This document shows positions 1 to 9,598 of a DNA stretch of 64,000 nt, in pieces (the first letter of the stretch is position 1; each line of letters begins with the position of its first letter). The notes below the pieces were generated by a model. That model was not told where the DNA came from, made no database searches, and was given only the letters and a program-made list of their open reading frames with translations. The translations under genes were made by a program, and so were the position numbers. Origin of the DNA: Aromatoleum toluvorans (GTDB lineage Bacteria > Pseudomonadota > Gammaproteobacteria > Burkholderiales > Rhodocyclaceae); assembly GCF_012910905.1 (NCBI RefSeq), contig NZ_WTVN01000008.1:62001-126000 (forward strand), written 5' to 3'.

Positions 1-319
1 TGACCATGCCGACATGCTGCTGCTGGACGAAGACATTCACGCGGAAGCGGCACACGCCGGGAATCGAGATCGCGAAGTTGCACTCCATCTCGGCCTCGAA
101 CTCGGCGCGCTGGCGGTCGTTCATCAGGCTCAGCGCGAGCGAACGGGTGATGTCGGGGGTCAGGCGCTGTTGGCTGAGCGCCTTCATCGTGCCGTGCGCC
201 TTCACGCTCGGCGGGAAATCCACCGAGATGAACAGGTCGGAGCCATCCATCTGGTGCATGGCATTGAGCAGCCGGTGCATGTAGCTGCGGGCTTCTTCGA
301 TGCCCAGGGCAGACGACAT
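1..319 (-). CDS. pilU: Type IV pilus retraction ATPase, PilT/PilU family (5' part only)
   Basis: The first 106 codons of a gene that runs off the left edge. The product begins MSSALGIEEARSYMHRLL and continues with a MDGSDLFISV segment, the usual N-terminal signature of PilT/PilU ATPases (GSDLF plus a following proline-rich PPSVK segment). These hexameric cytoplasmic ATPases drive pilus retraction and twitching. The Walker A and B motifs lie outside the window, so activity cannot be judged. PilU is preferred over PilT because of the N-terminal wording; PilT is the alternative. It lies 124 bases downstream of the histidine kinase on the same strand, so co-transcription is possible but not shown. 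Confidence 0.75.
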   Translation of the reverse strand, partial: MSSALGIEEARSYMHRLLNAMHQMDGSDLFISVDFPPSVKAHGTMKALSQQRLTPDITRSLALSLMNDRQRAEFEAEMECNFAISIPGVCRFRVNVFVQQQHVGMV

Positions 320-443
320 AGATATTTTTCCTCAGGGTCAGCCGGCGCGAGTGCGCCTGACGGCCCGATTCAAAGACGAAAAACGAAATTTTAGGGTATC
401 GCCGCCGAAACCGGATACGGCCCGCGTGTCGGCCAGCGGCGGA

Positions 444-2141
444 TCACGAAGCGGACACGGGCGGCACTTCGGCCGGCAGGGCGATCTCGTAATACGCACG
501 CTCGCGCGTGACACGGCCACCCATGCTCCGGACACGCCTTCTCACGACGTCGAAACGACTGTCCTCGAAGCGCGCGTGCTCCCTGCATACGCCAGGATAG
601 GCCTTGCACTCGCTGGTGATACGGATCAGGATTTCCCCGCCGCCGGCCATCGTTTCGACCACGATGACGCCGCCCTTCCCGCCCGGCCCGGAAGGGCATT
701 CGGTGCAGGCCTGCAGCAGGTTCATCAGCACTTCGTTGAGATAGTCCGGAATCACCGAGAGTGCGGGCAGTTCCTCGCCGGCCTTGAGCTCGAGCCGGAT
801 TGCCCGGAACCTTCGGTCGAAGCCGAGGAAGTCGAGCACGGCCTTGACCATCTGGTTGATGTCAACGAGCTCGCGCGATTCGCGTCGTGCCGCAGCGAAC
901 TCCGAGATCTGCCGCGTCATCCCGGCGATGCGCCGAGTCTGCTCGAGGATCTGCGCCGGCTGGCAGACGTCGCACCCCCTCCTGCTCTTGTGCAGCTGCA
1001 TTTCCTGCGCGAGCATCGATATCGTCGCCAGCGGGTTGCCGACCTCGTGGGATACGTTCGCGGCCATCGTCGCAAGCGCGGCCATCTTCTCGTGATGCCA
1101 GCGCTCCTCGCGCTCCATCGCGCGCTCCTGGGCATCTGCCTGCGAATCGATGATGCGCTGCCCGATGCGCACGATCCCCAGCAACACGGCGTAAAGCCCC
1201 GCGAGCGTGCCGCTGACGATGAACAGGAAGAAATCCGAACTGTCGCTGACCTTGCGCTGGTTCTCGGTCATGGCATTTTCCAGCGCATCCTGATTTGCCG
1301 ACGCGAGCTCGCCGACTTCTAGCGACACGTTCCTGATGCGCTCGAGGAAGGAGGTGACGTCGGAGTAGATCTCGAACACGCCGATGACACGGTCGCTGCC
1401 CCGCTCGCGCACGGGGATGTAACTCGAGATCAGGTCACGGTTCTCGACCACGCCCTCGAAAGCGCTGAAGCGCTCGCGGTGCGTCATCTCGCTCGCCGGC
1501 GTGCCCGCCACGGCGCTCTTCCAGCCCCTGTTGTCGGCCTTGTCCTCGCCGATCTGGGCGTGCTCCGACGAATAGATCGTGACGCCGCGCAGATCGAAGA
1601 CCTTGATCTTGAAGACGCTGCTCGACCGCATGGTCGCGTAGGCCTCGGCGTCGAGCTCGGCGAAGCCGGGCAATCCCATGATCGTGCGGCCGAGTTCCGC
1701 AAAACAGGCGCGGCGCGGATCGGGGCCCGTCGCACCCGGGTCGGCCGCTGGCAGGCTGCGGCAGGGTGCGGCGGAAATGGCTTGCGCCCGTGCGACGAAA
1801 GGCGCGATGTGGGACTCCCACAGTACGTTGCTGACCACGCGCGTCAGCGTGACGTGGCCGGCCTCGTGCAGGGAAATCAGGCTCGCACGGGCCGCCTGAT
1901 CCTGCCTTGCGGCGAGGTCGGTCTGCGCCCGGGCGAAGAAGTCGCCCTGCTCGTGCTGGACCTGCGAAAAGAAGACGACCTCGGCGCGTTGTAGGAAATA
2001 CAGCACGACACCCACGATCACGAACGCGGCAAGACTGGCCAGCGTGAAGTAGCGCATCAGGCGGAAGTGTCCGGTGGCGCCGCGCTTCTGCGGTACGGCA
2101 GCGTCCGGCGAAGGCTTGCCGCGGCGATCCATCACCTGCAT
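444..2141 (-). CDS. Membrane sensor histidine kinase with degenerate ATP-binding domain
   Basis: 565 residues from the ATG at 2141, chosen because GGAGGGG lies about 8 bases upstream; a longer open frame to 2261 would run into plsC. The order is a short cytoplasmic N-terminus, a TM helix (about residues 29-50), a large periplasmic sensor region, a second TM helix (about 285-310), a HisKA segment with phospho-acceptor His365 in VSHEVGNPL, and a C-terminal region where HATPase_c should be. That last region is odd. The N-box Asn is replaced (NLLQAC), there is no DxGxG G1 box, and cysteines cluster instead (C390-x2-C393, C479, C482, C512, C519). No response regulator is adjacent. It may be a pseudokinase or redox-responsive signalling protein. 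It is the gene after plsC in the glyQ transcription unit. Confidence 0.8.
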   Translation of the reverse strand: MQVMDRRGKPSPDAAVPQKRGATGHFRLMRYFTLASLAAFVIVGVVLYFLQRAEVVFFSQVQHEQGDFFARAQTDLAARQDQAARASLISLHEAGHVTLTRVVSNVLWESHIAPFVARAQAISAAPCRSLPAADPGATGPDPRRACFAELGRTIMGLPGFAELDAEAYATMRSSSVFKIKVFDLRGVTIYSSEHAQIGEDKADNRGWKSAVAGTPASEMTHRERFSAFEGVVENRDLISSYIPVRERGSDRVIGVFEIYSDVTSFLERIRNVSLEVGELASANQDALENAMTENQRKVSDSSDFFLFIVSGTLAGLYAVLLGIVRIGQRIIDSQADAQERAMEREERWHHEKMAALATMAANVSHEVGNPLATISMLAQEMQLHKSRRGCDVCQPAQILEQTRRIAGMTRQISEFAAARRESRELVDINQMVKAVLDFLGFDRRFRAIRLELKAGEELPALSVIPDYLNEVLMNLLQACTECPSGPGGKGGVIVVETMAGGGEILIRITSECKAYPGVCREHARFEDSRFDVVRRRVRSMGGRVTRERAYYEIALPAEVPPVSAS

Positions 2142-2217
2142 CCTGTCCGCCCCTCCCACTGTTCGCTCCCTGCCCAGTCCGCCAACGCCTGGCTGGCACA
2201 CCCCGCAAGCGCGGGAC

Positions 2218-2988
2218 TCAGTCCGCTTCTTCGACCCCGCCTGAAACCGGGCCCGCCGCATTGTCTCCGCGCCGGTAGTGGTGCGGGAACAGGCGGTGCA
2301 TCTCGCCTTCGATCCATGCTGCGGAGCGGCGATTCACCTCTGCGGCATCCAGCCCGGTCGAGTCGATCACCGGACCGATGCTGACGGTGATCTCGCCCGG
2401 GTACTTGAGGAACGCATTGCGCCCCCAGAATTCCCCGGCATTATGCGCCACGGGTACGACCGGCGCACCTGCCTGCTGCGCGAGCGCCGCCCCGCCCGCC
2501 TTGTAGCGGCGTTTCGCGCCGGGCGCGGTGCGGGTGCCTTCCGGAAACACGGCGACCCAGTACCCTTCCGACAGGCGGGCGCTGCCCTGCTCGACGACCT
2601 GGGCGAGCGCATCCTTGCCGGCGGCGCGGTCGATCGCGATGCCAGGAATCGCCGCGAGGCCCCAGCCGAAGAAGGGCACCTTGAGGAGTTCGCGCTTGAG
2701 GACGAAACACAGCGGCGGGAAGATCACCTGCAGCGCCATCGTCTCCCACGCGGACTGGTGCTTGGAGAGGATCACGGACGGCACGGAGGGGATGTTCTCG
2801 CGCCCGATGACCTTGTAGCGGATGCCCAGGATGCGCGGGATGAACCACATCATCAGCGGCGCCCACGCCGTGACGATGCGATGACGCGTGCGCGGCGACA
2901 GGGGGTAGGCGAGGATGCCGCCCAGTGCGAACGGCGGTGTGAAGATCGCAAGGATGACGGCAAACAGCAGGGAGCGCAGGACGACCAC
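2218..2988 (-). CDS. plsC: 1-acyl-sn-glycerol-3-phosphate acyltransferase (PlsC family)
   Basis: 256 residues starting at a GTG (VVVLRSLLF) preceded by AAGGAT and placed 8 bases after the gmhB stop. PlsC transfers an acyl group to lysophosphatidic acid to make phosphatidic acid at the inner membrane. Visible family features are an N-terminal hydrophobic anchor, block I with KHQSAWE (catalytic His; the family's H-x4-D appears as H-x4-E), and block III FPEGTRTAPG. The protein has the usual PlsC length. It is the fourth gene of the glyQ-glyS-gmhB-plsC run, an arrangement common in betaproteobacteria. The GTG start is inferred; no in-frame ATG lies nearby. Confidence 0.88.
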   Translation of the reverse strand: MVVLRSLLFAVILAIFTPPFALGGILAYPLSPRTRHRIVTAWAPLMMWFIPRILGIRYKVIGRENIPSVPSVILSKHQSAWETMALQVIFPPLCFVLKRELLKVPFFGWGLAAIPGIAIDRAAGKDALAQVVEQGSARLSEGYWVAVFPEGTRTAPGAKRRYKAGGAALAQQAGAPVVPVAHNAGEFWGRNAFLKYPGEITVSIGPVIDSTGLDAAEVNRRSAAWIEGEMHRLFPHHYRRGDNAAGPVSGGVEEAD

Positions 2989-2996
2989 GATATCCT

Positions 2997-3536
2997 TCAG
3001 GCGGTGAGATCGGCGACGACGGCCGCGAGATCGGGGTAGATGAGCGTGCCTTCGGGCAGCGCGGGATCGTCGCGCGTCTTCATGCCCTTGCCGGTGAGGA
3101 CCAGGTAGGGCTTGCAGCCGACCGCGGCGCCGGCCTGCAGGTCGCGCAGGCTGTCGCCGACCGCCGGCACGCGATCGAGGCTCACGTTGAAGCGCTCCGC
3201 GATCTGCAGGAACAGGCCCGGTTTGGGCTTGCGGCAGTCGCAGGTCGAATCGGCCGAATGCGGGCAGAAGAAGATCGCGTCGAGCCGGCCGCCGACCTGG
3301 GCGAGGCTTTTCACCATCTTCTCGTTGATCGCGTTGAGGGTGTCCATGCCGAAGAGGCCGCGCCCGACGCCCGACTGGTTCGACGCGACGACGACGCGCC
3401 AGCCCCACTGGTTGAGGCGCGCGATCGCTTCGAGCGAACCGGGCAGGGGCTTCCACTCGTCGGGCGACTTGATGAACTGGTCGGAGTCGTAATTGATGAC
3501 GCCGTCACGGTCCAGGATGATCAGCTTGTTCGGCAT
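2997..3536 (-). CDS. gmhB: D-glycero-beta-D-manno-heptose 1,7-bisphosphate 7-phosphatase
   Basis: A 179-residue HAD-superfamily phosphatase. It removes the 7-phosphate from heptose bisphosphate on the route to ADP-heptose for the LPS inner core. HAD motif I is near the N-terminus (LDRDGVIN, nucleophile and acid/base Asp), motif II is ASNQSG, and motif IV is VGDSLRDL. The zinc-binding insertion typical of GmhB is present (CPHSADSTCDCRKP). Length is standard. It lies 13 bases after glyS and 8 bases before plsC, in a co-directional cluster likely transcribed from the glyQ promoter. Confidence 0.93.
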   Translation of the reverse strand: MPNKLIILDRDGVINYDSDQFIKSPDEWKPLPGSLEAIARLNQWGWRVVVASNQSGVGRGLFGMDTLNAINEKMVKSLAQVGGRLDAIFFCPHSADSTCDCRKPKPGLFLQIAERFNVSLDRVPAVGDSLRDLQAGAAVGCKPYLVLTGKGMKTRDDPALPEGTLIYPDLAAVVADLTA

Positions 3537-3549
3537 GGCACGGCTCTCG

Positions 3550-5640
3550 TCAGGCGGCGGACAGACGCGACAGGTCGGCGACCTGGTTCATCAGGCCGGC
3601 GAGCTGGCGCAGCAGCGCGAGGCGGTTCTGGCGTGTCAGCGGCTCTTCGGCCATCACCATCACGTCGTCGAAGAAGGTATCGACTTCCGCGCGCAGGCCG
3701 GCGAGCACGCATAGCGCGTCGGTGTAGTCCTCGTTCGCCATGTGCGAGCGCACCAGCGGCGCGACTTCGACGACGCGGTGGAAGAGCGCCTTCTCGGCGT
3801 CTTCCTGCAGCAGCGCGACGTCGGGCTCGGGGAGTTCGCCTTCGACCTTCTTGAGGATGTTGACGATGCGCTTGTTGGCGGCGGCGAGCGCTTCGGCTTC
3901 CGGCAGCGCGCGGAAGGTGCGCACGGCGTCGAGCTTGGCGGGGACGAGGTCCATGCGCGTCGGGCGCAGCGCGAGCACCGCGTCGATGACGTCGACCGTG
4001 TGGCCCGCGTCGCGCAGCAGGTTCTTCAGGCGCTCGAACATGAAGTCGAGGAGTTGCGCTTCGAAGCCCTGTGCAGTGAGGAGGCCCGGCTTGAAGCCCG
4101 CGGCGGCATCATCGACGAGCTCGGCGAGGTCGAGCGGCAGCGGCGTCTCGATCAGGATGCGCAGCACGCCGAGGGCGGCGCGGCGCAGGCCGAAGGGGTC
4201 CTTGTCGCCGGTCGGAAGCTGGCCGATGCCGAAGAAGCCCACGAGCGCGTCGAGCTTGTCGGCGAGCGCGACGGCGCAGGCGACGTTGCCCGCGGGCAGC
4301 GCATCGCCGGCGAAGCGCGGCTGGTAGTGCGACTGGATCGCGTCGGCGACGACTTCGCCTTCCTTGTCGTTGAGCGCATAGTAGCGGCCCATGATGCCCT
4401 GCAGCTCGGGGAACTCGCCGACCATGTCGGTGACGAGATCGGCCTTCGCGAGGCGCGCGGCGCGGGCAGCGGCGGTCGCATCGCCGTGCAAGCGGGTCGC
4501 GATGCGGCTGGCGAGACGCTCGAGGCGCTCGACGCGCTCGAGCTGGCTGCCGAGCTTGTTGTGGTAGACGACCGGGCCGAGGCGCGGCAGGCGGCTTTCG
4601 AGCGTGTGCTTGCGGTCCTGCTCGAAGAAGAAGCGCGCGTCCGACAGGCGCGGGCGCACGACGCGCTGATTGCCGGTGATGATGTTCGACGCGTCGGCGA
4701 TGCGCATGTTCGACACGATCAGGAAGCGGTTCAGCAGCTTGCCGGCGCCGTCGAAGAGCGGGAAGTACTTCTGGTTCGCGCGCATCGTCAGGATCAGGCA
4801 TTCCTGCGGCACGGCGAGGAATTCGGCTTCGAATTCGCCGACGTAGACGGTCGGATGCTCGACGAGCGCGGCGACCTCATCCAGCAGGTCGGCGTATTCA
4901 CCGAGGCTCGCGCCCTGCTCGGCGGCGGTCGCGACGAGCTGGCGTTCGATGTCGGCGCGGCGCTCGGCGAAGTCGGGGATCACCTTGCCTTCGGCGAGCA
5001 GCGTCGGCTCGTAGGCTTCGGCGGTCGCGAGCGCGATGTCGCCGCGGCTCATGAAGCGGTGGCCGCGCGTGACGCGGTCGGAGTCGAGGTCGAGCACGCG
5101 GCCCGGGACGACGCGTTCGCCGTGCAGCATCGAGAGCTTATGCACGGGGCGCACGAACTGCGCGTCGCCCGCGCCCCAGCGCATCAGTTTGGGGATCGGC
5201 AGCGCCTTGACGGCGTCCTGGACGATCCCGGCGAGCACGGCATCGAGCGCGGCGCCGGCTTCGTTACGCGTGTAGAACAGCGCTTCGGCCTTGCCGTCCA
5301 TGCGGCGTTCGAAGCTTGCGACGGCATCGGCCGCGATGCCCTTGGCTTCGAGCTTCTTCAGCAGCGCGGGGGTCGGACGGCCTTCGGCGTCGAGGGCGAC
5401 CTGCACCGGCATGATCTTCTCGGTGACTTCGCGCGCGGGCGCGGCAGCACGCACGTGCGGGACGGTGATCGCGATGCGGCGCGGGGCGGCGAACCAGCGG
5501 AAGCCCTGGTCCTCGGCAACGAGGTCACGGGCCTTGAGGCCGTCGAAGATCTTCGCGGCGAAGGTTTCGCCCAGGCGCGGCAGGGCCTTGGGCGGGAGTT
5601 CTTCGGTCAGCAGTTCAACGAGCAGGGAGGCGTTCATCAT
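3550..5640 (-). CDS. glyS: Glycine--tRNA ligase beta subunit
   Basis: 696 residues, the normal length for the bacterial alpha2beta2-type GlyRS beta chain. It begins [20 protein letters not shown], the conserved GlyS N-terminus. The subunit binds tRNA-Gly and is needed with GlyQ for glycine activation. The C-terminal region is helical, like the anticodon-binding domain. The start overlaps the glyQ stop by 4 bases (ATGA), indicating translational coupling that would keep the two subunits in balance; a second ATG follows at once. A long open frame on the opposite strand here is a GC-rich shadow. Confidence 0.96.
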   Translation of the reverse strand: MMNASLLVELLTEELPPKALPRLGETFAAKIFDGLKARDLVAEDQGFRWFAAPRRIAITVPHVRAAAPAREVTEKIMPVQVALDAEGRPTPALLKKLEAKGIAADAVASFERRMDGKAEALFYTRNEAGAALDAVLAGIVQDAVKALPIPKLMRWGAGDAQFVRPVHKLSMLHGERVVPGRVLDLDSDRVTRGHRFMSRGDIALATAEAYEPTLLAEGKVIPDFAERRADIERQLVATAAEQGASLGEYADLLDEVAALVEHPTVYVGEFEAEFLAVPQECLILTMRANQKYFPLFDGAGKLLNRFLIVSNMRIADASNIITGNQRVVRPRLSDARFFFEQDRKHTLESRLPRLGPVVYHNKLGSQLERVERLERLASRIATRLHGDATAAARAARLAKADLVTDMVGEFPELQGIMGRYYALNDKEGEVVADAIQSHYQPRFAGDALPAGNVACAVALADKLDALVGFFGIGQLPTGDKDPFGLRRAALGVLRILIETPLPLDLAELVDDAAAGFKPGLLTAQGFEAQLLDFMFERLKNLLRDAGHTVDVIDAVLALRPTRMDLVPAKLDAVRTFRALPEAEALAAANKRIVNILKKVEGELPEPDVALLQEDAEKALFHRVVEVAPLVRSHMANEDYTDALCVLAGLRAEVDTFFDDVMVMAEEPLTRQNRLALLRQLAGLMNQVADLSRLSAA

Positions 5641-6560
5641 GCGGCCTCCGTCTTGTTTGCAGCGGTGTTGAGCATCGGGAAGCCCAGGCTCTCGCGGGAG
5701 TCGTAGTAGGCCTGCGCGACGGCGCGCGACAGGTTGCGGATGCGGCCGATGTAGGCGGCGCGCTCGGTGACGGAGATCGCACCGCGCGCGTCGAGCATGT
5801 TGAAGCTGTGCCCGGCCTTCAGCACCATCTCGTAGGCCGGCAGCGCGAGGCCGAGTTCGATCAGGCGCTTGGCTTCGGATTCGTAGTTGCCGAAGAGCGA
5901 GAAGAAGAAGTCGACGTTCGCGTGCTCGAAGTTGTACGTCGATTGTTCGACTTCGTTCTGGTGATAGACGTCGCCGTAGGTGACTTTGCGGCCGTCCGGA
6001 TAGACCGCCCAGACGAGGTCATAGACGTTCTCGACGCCTTGCAGATACATCGCGAGGCGCTCGAGGCCGTAGGTGATTTCGCCGAGCACGGGCTTGCAGT
6101 CGAGGCCGCCGACCTGCTGGAAGTAGGTGAACTGCGTGACTTCCATGCCGTCGAGCCACACTTCCCAGCCGAGGCCCCAGGCGCCGAGCGTGGGGTTTTC
6201 CCAGTCGTCCTCGACGAAACGCACGTCATGGGCGTTGGTGTCGATGCCGAGCGCGCGCAGCGAGTCGAGGTAGAGCTCCTGGAAGTTGAGCGGCGAGGGC
6301 TTCAGCACGACCTGGAACTGGTAGTAGTGCTGCAGGCGGTTGGGGTTCTCGCCGTAGCGGCCGTCCTTGGGGCGGCGCGAGGGCTGGACGTAGGCGGCGT
6401 TCCACGGCTCGGGGCCGATCGCGCGCAGGAAGGTCGCGGTGTGCGAGGTGCCGGCGCCGACTTCGAGGTCGTAGGGCTGCAGCAGCACGCAGCCACGATC
6501 GCCCCAGAATTGCTGGAGCGTCAGGATGACTTGCTGGAAGGTGGGTTTTTGCAGGGACAT
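5637..6560 (-). CDS. glyQ: Glycine--tRNA ligase alpha subunit
   Basis: 307 residues from the ATG at 6560 ([19 protein letters not shown]), chosen because the protein then starts exactly like GlyQ and GAGAGA precedes it; 17 further upstream codons are open but not family-like. GlyQ carries the class II aminoacylation site. Visible class II-type segments include [18 protein letters not shown] and [15 protein letters not shown]. It is the first gene of the glyQ-glyS-gmhB-plsC run. The 170 bases upstream, before the end of lnt, should hold the promoter, but I cannot point to a clear one. Confidence 0.96.
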   Translation of the reverse strand: MSLQKPTFQQVILTLQQFWGDRGCVLLQPYDLEVGAGTSHTATFLRAIGPEPWNAAYVQPSRRPKDGRYGENPNRLQHYYQFQVVLKPSPLNFQELYLDSLRALGIDTNAHDVRFVEDDWENPTLGAWGLGWEVWLDGMEVTQFTYFQQVGGLDCKPVLGEITYGLERLAMYLQGVENVYDLVWAVYPDGRKVTYGDVYHQNEVEQSTYNFEHANVDFFFSLFGNYESEAKRLIELGLALPAYEMVLKAGHSFNMLDARGAISVTERAAYIGRIRNLSRAVAQAYYDSRESLGFPMLNTAANKTEAA

Positions 6561-6710
6561 GGTCTCTCGACAACTAGGGGCGACGACAAGTGCGTCGCGC
6601 GGCGAACGCAAAGGGTGGATTTTACTGGCATTCGCCCGAGGGGCGAAATTACCCGCCGGAAATTTGCAGGCGCGCGGCGAAATGCCACGGGGAAGCGACC
6701 GAATGACGCA

Positions 6711-6731
6711 GGGCGGGATTTCATCCCGCCC
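6711..6731. repeat. Perfect 9-bp inverted repeat at the 3' end of lnt
   Basis: GGGCGGGAT (6711-6719), a 3-base loop and ATCCCGCCC (6723-6731). The palindrome touches the lnt stop codon (TAG, 6733-6731). No T-tract follows on either strand, so it is not a standard terminator. It resembles the small extragenic palindromes (REP-like) found downstream of operons and could protect the 3' end of the miaB-lnt mRNA. Confidence 0.5.
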
Positions 6732-8248
6732 TACGGACGCCCCGCCCGGCGAACGGCCCCCGCAAGGACGGCGACCAGCGCCAGCAGCGCGGCGGCCGCA
6801 TCGCCCCAGCGTGCATAGGGCGTGAGCCCTTCATGGCCCTGCACCGCAATTTTCAGCACTCCCTCCTGGAACTCGGGCAGCACGCCGGCCACGCGGCCGT
6901 CGGGCTGGACGAGTGCCGTCATGCCGGTGTTGGTCGAGCGCAGCATCGGCCGACCCGTTTCCAGCGCCCGCACGCGCGCGATCTGCAGGTGCTGCGGCTG
7001 GGCGAGGGAGTCGCCGTACCACGCGAGGTTCGACAGGTTCAGCATCAGCGTCGCCTCGGGCAGGCTGTGGATCAGCTCGCGGCCGAAGAGATCCTCGTAG
7101 CAGATATTGACCGCGACGCGCTGCCCGCCGAGGCGCAGCGGCGACTGGTCGGGCGCACCGCGCGTCTGGTCCGACATCGGGATGCGGGCGAACTCGTAGA
7201 ACCAGCCGAAAAGCGGCGGCGAGTATTCGCCGAAGGGCACGAGGTGCTGTTTCGCGTATGCCTGCGACGGCGAAGCCCCCAGGCTCAGCGCGGCGTTGTA
7301 GATCGCGCCGCGCGCATCGCGCAGGAACACGCCGAACACGAGGTCGCCCCCGTGCGCCGCGACCGGCGCGGCGAGCTCTTCGAGGTAGCCATCGGGCAGG
7401 CGGTCGGCGAGGAGCGGCAGCGTCGTCTCGGGCAGCACGACGAGGTCCGCGGGATGCTCGCGCGCGAGGCGTGCGTTGCTTTCCAGCCAGTTCGAGAGCA
7501 GCTCGGGGCGCCACTTGAGGCCCTGCTCGATGTTGGTCTGGATCAGCGCGACGTCCACCGGCTTGCCGGTCGGCGAGGTCCACGCAACGCGCCCGAGACC
7601 GTAGCCGAGGGCGGACAGGGCCGCGACCGCCACCAGCGTCGCCGCGGCCGCGCGCAGGTTGCGCCAGGGCGTGAGCGCGACGCGCGCCGCGATCAGGGCG
7701 ACCAGCCCGCCGACGCCATACACGCCCAGCACGGGGAGATAGCCGGCGAGCGGGCTGGGCGGCGTCTGCGAGTAACCGAGCGCGAGCCACGGGAAACCGG
7801 TGAACAGCCAGCCGCGCAGCAGTTCCGTGCCGACCCACAGTCCGGCGAAGAAGAGCGCACGCAGCCACACGCCCCCGCGGCCGAACCGGGCGAAGAGCGC
7901 ACCGACGGCGGCGGGAAACAGCGCGAGGTAGGCGCAGAAGAGCAGGATCGCGAGCGCGGCGAGCGGCATCGGCATGCCGCCGTAGCGGTTCAAGGCGACG
8001 TAGAGCCAGGACACGCCAGCGAGGAAGGCACCCAGCCCCCAGGCAAAACCGAGCGCGAATCCACTGCGCGCGCGCGACTCCCGCGCGGCGAGGAATGCCA
8101 GTATCGCCAGGCTCGCGACCGTCAGCGGGAAAACCTCGAAGGGGGCAAAGGCGAACACCGATGCACCACCGGCCAGCATCGCCGCGATGAGGCCGCGCAT
8201 CCGCCCGTACGCCCGTACGGCACCCGACTCCTGCACGAGGACGGTCAC
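6731..8248 (-). CDS. lnt: Apolipoprotein N-acyltransferase
   Basis: 505 residues. Lnt adds the third acyl chain to the N-terminal cysteine of apolipoproteins at the periplasmic face of the inner membrane. The N-terminal half is a run of hydrophobic helices; the C-terminal half is a carbon-nitrogen hydrolase domain. The catalytic triad is readable: Glu274 in VVLPETT, Lys333 in [12 protein letters not shown] and Cys383 in NICYEDLFG. Length matches the family. It is the last gene of the miaB-phoH-ybeY-corC-lnt unit and overlaps corC by 4 bases. Confidence 0.95.
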   Translation of the reverse strand: MTVLVQESGAVRAYGRMRGLIAAMLAGGASVFAFAPFEVFPLTVASLAILAFLAARESRARSGFALGFAWGLGAFLAGVSWLYVALNRYGGMPMPLAALAILLFCAYLALFPAAVGALFARFGRGGVWLRALFFAGLWVGTELLRGWLFTGFPWLALGYSQTPPSPLAGYLPVLGVYGVGGLVALIAARVALTPWRNLRAAAATLVAVAALSALGYGLGRVAWTSPTGKPVDVALIQTNIEQGLKWRPELLSNWLESNARLAREHPADLVVLPETTLPLLADRLPDGYLEELAAPVAAHGGDLVFGVFLRDARGAIYNAALSLGASPSQAYAKQHLVPFGEYSPPLFGWFYEFARIPMSDQTRGAPDQSPLRLGGQRVAVNICYEDLFGRELIHSLPEATLMLNLSNLAWYGDSLAQPQHLQIARVRALETGRPMLRSTNTGMTALVQPDGRVAGVLPEFQEGVLKIAVQGHEGLTPYARWGDAAAALLALVAVLAGAVRRAGRP

Positions 8249-9078
8249 GCCGCGGCCGTTCCGATTGCCGGCTGCACCAGCAGGGTGTGCACTCGCCGGC
8301 CATCGACGCGCAGCGCCGTCACCCTCAGATTCCCCAGCATCACGACTTCGCCGCGCCGCGGCAGGCGGCCGAGTTGGCGGATCAGCAGCCCCCCCACGGT
8401 ATCGACCTCGGCATCGCTGAAATCGGCGCCGAAGGCCGCGTTGAACTCGCCGATTTCGGTGATCGCACGGACACGGTAGCGGCCGTCGGCGTCGAGCTGG
8501 ATGTTGTCGCTGGGCTCGAGCTGGTCGAACTCGTCCTCGATGTCGCCGACGATCTGCTCGAGCACGTCCTCGATCGTGACGAGGCCGGCAACGCTGCCGT
8601 ATTCGTCGACGACGATCGCCATGTGGTTGCGGCTGACGCGGAACTCGCGCAGCAGGACGTTGAGGCGCTTCGACTCCGGCACGAACACCGCCGGGCGCAG
8701 CAGCGCGTTGATGTCGAAATCGCGCCCCGCGTAGTAGCGCAGCAGGTCCTTCGCGAGGAAGATGCCGACGATGTCGTCCTTGCTGTTACCGACCGGGAAA
8801 CGCGAATGGCCGGTGTCGACGACGTGCGCGGCGATCTCATCGAGGGGAGCATCGAGGCGGATGATGTCCATCTGCGCGCGCGGGATCATCACGTCGCCGA
8901 CCTGCATTTCGGACATTTCCAGCGCGCCCTCGATGATCGCCAGCGCATCGGCATCGAGCAGATCGCGTTCGCAGGCCGCGTGCAGCAGGGTCAGCAGTTC
9001 TTCGCGGTCCTCGGGTTCGCGCGAGAGCAGCGCGGAGAGGCGTTCGAACAGACTAGGTCGGGGTGAGGCAGGGTCCAT
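8245..9078 (-). CDS. corC: CBS-domain transporter-associated protein, CorC/HlyC family
   Basis: 277 residues from ATG 9078 (MDPASPRPSLFERL). Two CBS domains fill the centre, with the usual VGDVMIPRAQM entry and the VVDEYGSVAGLVTIEDVLEQIVGDI segment. A CorC_HlyC C-terminal domain follows (DTVGGLLIRQLGRLPRRGE). Family members are linked to magnesium/cobalt efflux or to regulation of membrane partners; the exact role is inferred. The start has no strong Shine-Dalgarno; the open frame extends upstream into ybeY with no family similarity. The ybeY-phoH-corC-lnt neighbourhood is highly conserved. Confidence 0.9.
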   Translation of the reverse strand: MDPASPRPSLFERLSALLSREPEDREELLTLLHAACERDLLDADALAIIEGALEMSEMQVGDVMIPRAQMDIIRLDAPLDEIAAHVVDTGHSRFPVGNSKDDIVGIFLAKDLLRYYAGRDFDINALLRPAVFVPESKRLNVLLREFRVSRNHMAIVVDEYGSVAGLVTIEDVLEQIVGDIEDEFDQLEPSDNIQLDADGRYRVRAITEIGEFNAAFGADFSDAEVDTVGGLLIRQLGRLPRRGEVVMLGNLRVTALRVDGRRVHTLLVQPAIGTAAA

Positions 9079-9103
9079 ATGTCGGAAGAATCGGTCGGGC
9101 GGG

Positions 9104-9598
9104 TCAGGCGGATCGTTCGGCGTAGGGATCAGGATAGCCCAGTTCGGCGAGAATCCGCGTTTCCAGCGCCTCCATTTCCTCGGCTTCGTCGCTGTCCTCG
9201 TGGTCGTAACCCTGCAGGTGCAGCATGCCGTGCACGATGAGATGCGCGAAATGCGCGGCCAGCGGCTTGCCCTGCTCGGCCGCCTCGCGCACGACGACCG
9301 GGACGCACAGCACGAGGTCGCCGGTGAGCGGCGCGTCGGTGCCACCGCGCAGGTCCTCGCCCTCGTCATAGACGAAGGTCAGCACGTTGGTCGCGTAGTC
9401 CTTGCCGCGAAAGTCACGGTTGAGCTCGCGCCCCTCGGTCGCCCCGACCAGGCGCACCGTGACTTCGGCATCGCCCGCCTGCAGCGCGGCCTGCGCCCAG
9501 CGGCGGATGTCGGTCGAGGATGGCGCGCTCTCGCGATTGGCCTTGCCGATCGCCTTCTGGATCGTGAGCGCGAGTTGCGGCGGGGAGTCGATCATCAC
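9104..9598 (-). CDS. ybeY: Endoribonuclease YbeY (rRNA maturation factor)
   Basis: 164 residues with the diagnostic zinc motif H-x3-H-x5-H in [15 protein letters not shown] near the C-terminus. YbeY is a metalloendoribonuclease involved in 16S rRNA 3'-end processing and 70S quality control. The start (ATG ATG at 9598/9595) overlaps the phoH stop by 4 bases. Length is normal. The order phoH-ybeY-corC is near universal in proteobacteria, which supports the call. Confidence 0.94.
   Translation of the reverse strand: MMIDSPPQLALTIQKAIGKANRESAPSSTDIRRWAQAALQAGDAEVTVRLVGATEGRELNRDFRGKDYATNVLTFVYDEGEDLRGGTDAPLTGDLVLCVPVVVREAAEQGKPLAAHFAHLIVHGMLHLQGYDHEDSDEAEEMEALETRILAELGYPDPYAERSA

Noticed and set aside
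3742-5706. A 654-codon open frame on the plus strand opposite glyS
   Set aside because: It is antisense to an unmistakable GlyS and its translation is a low-complexity Arg/Glu/Val-rich shadow typical of GC-rich DNA.
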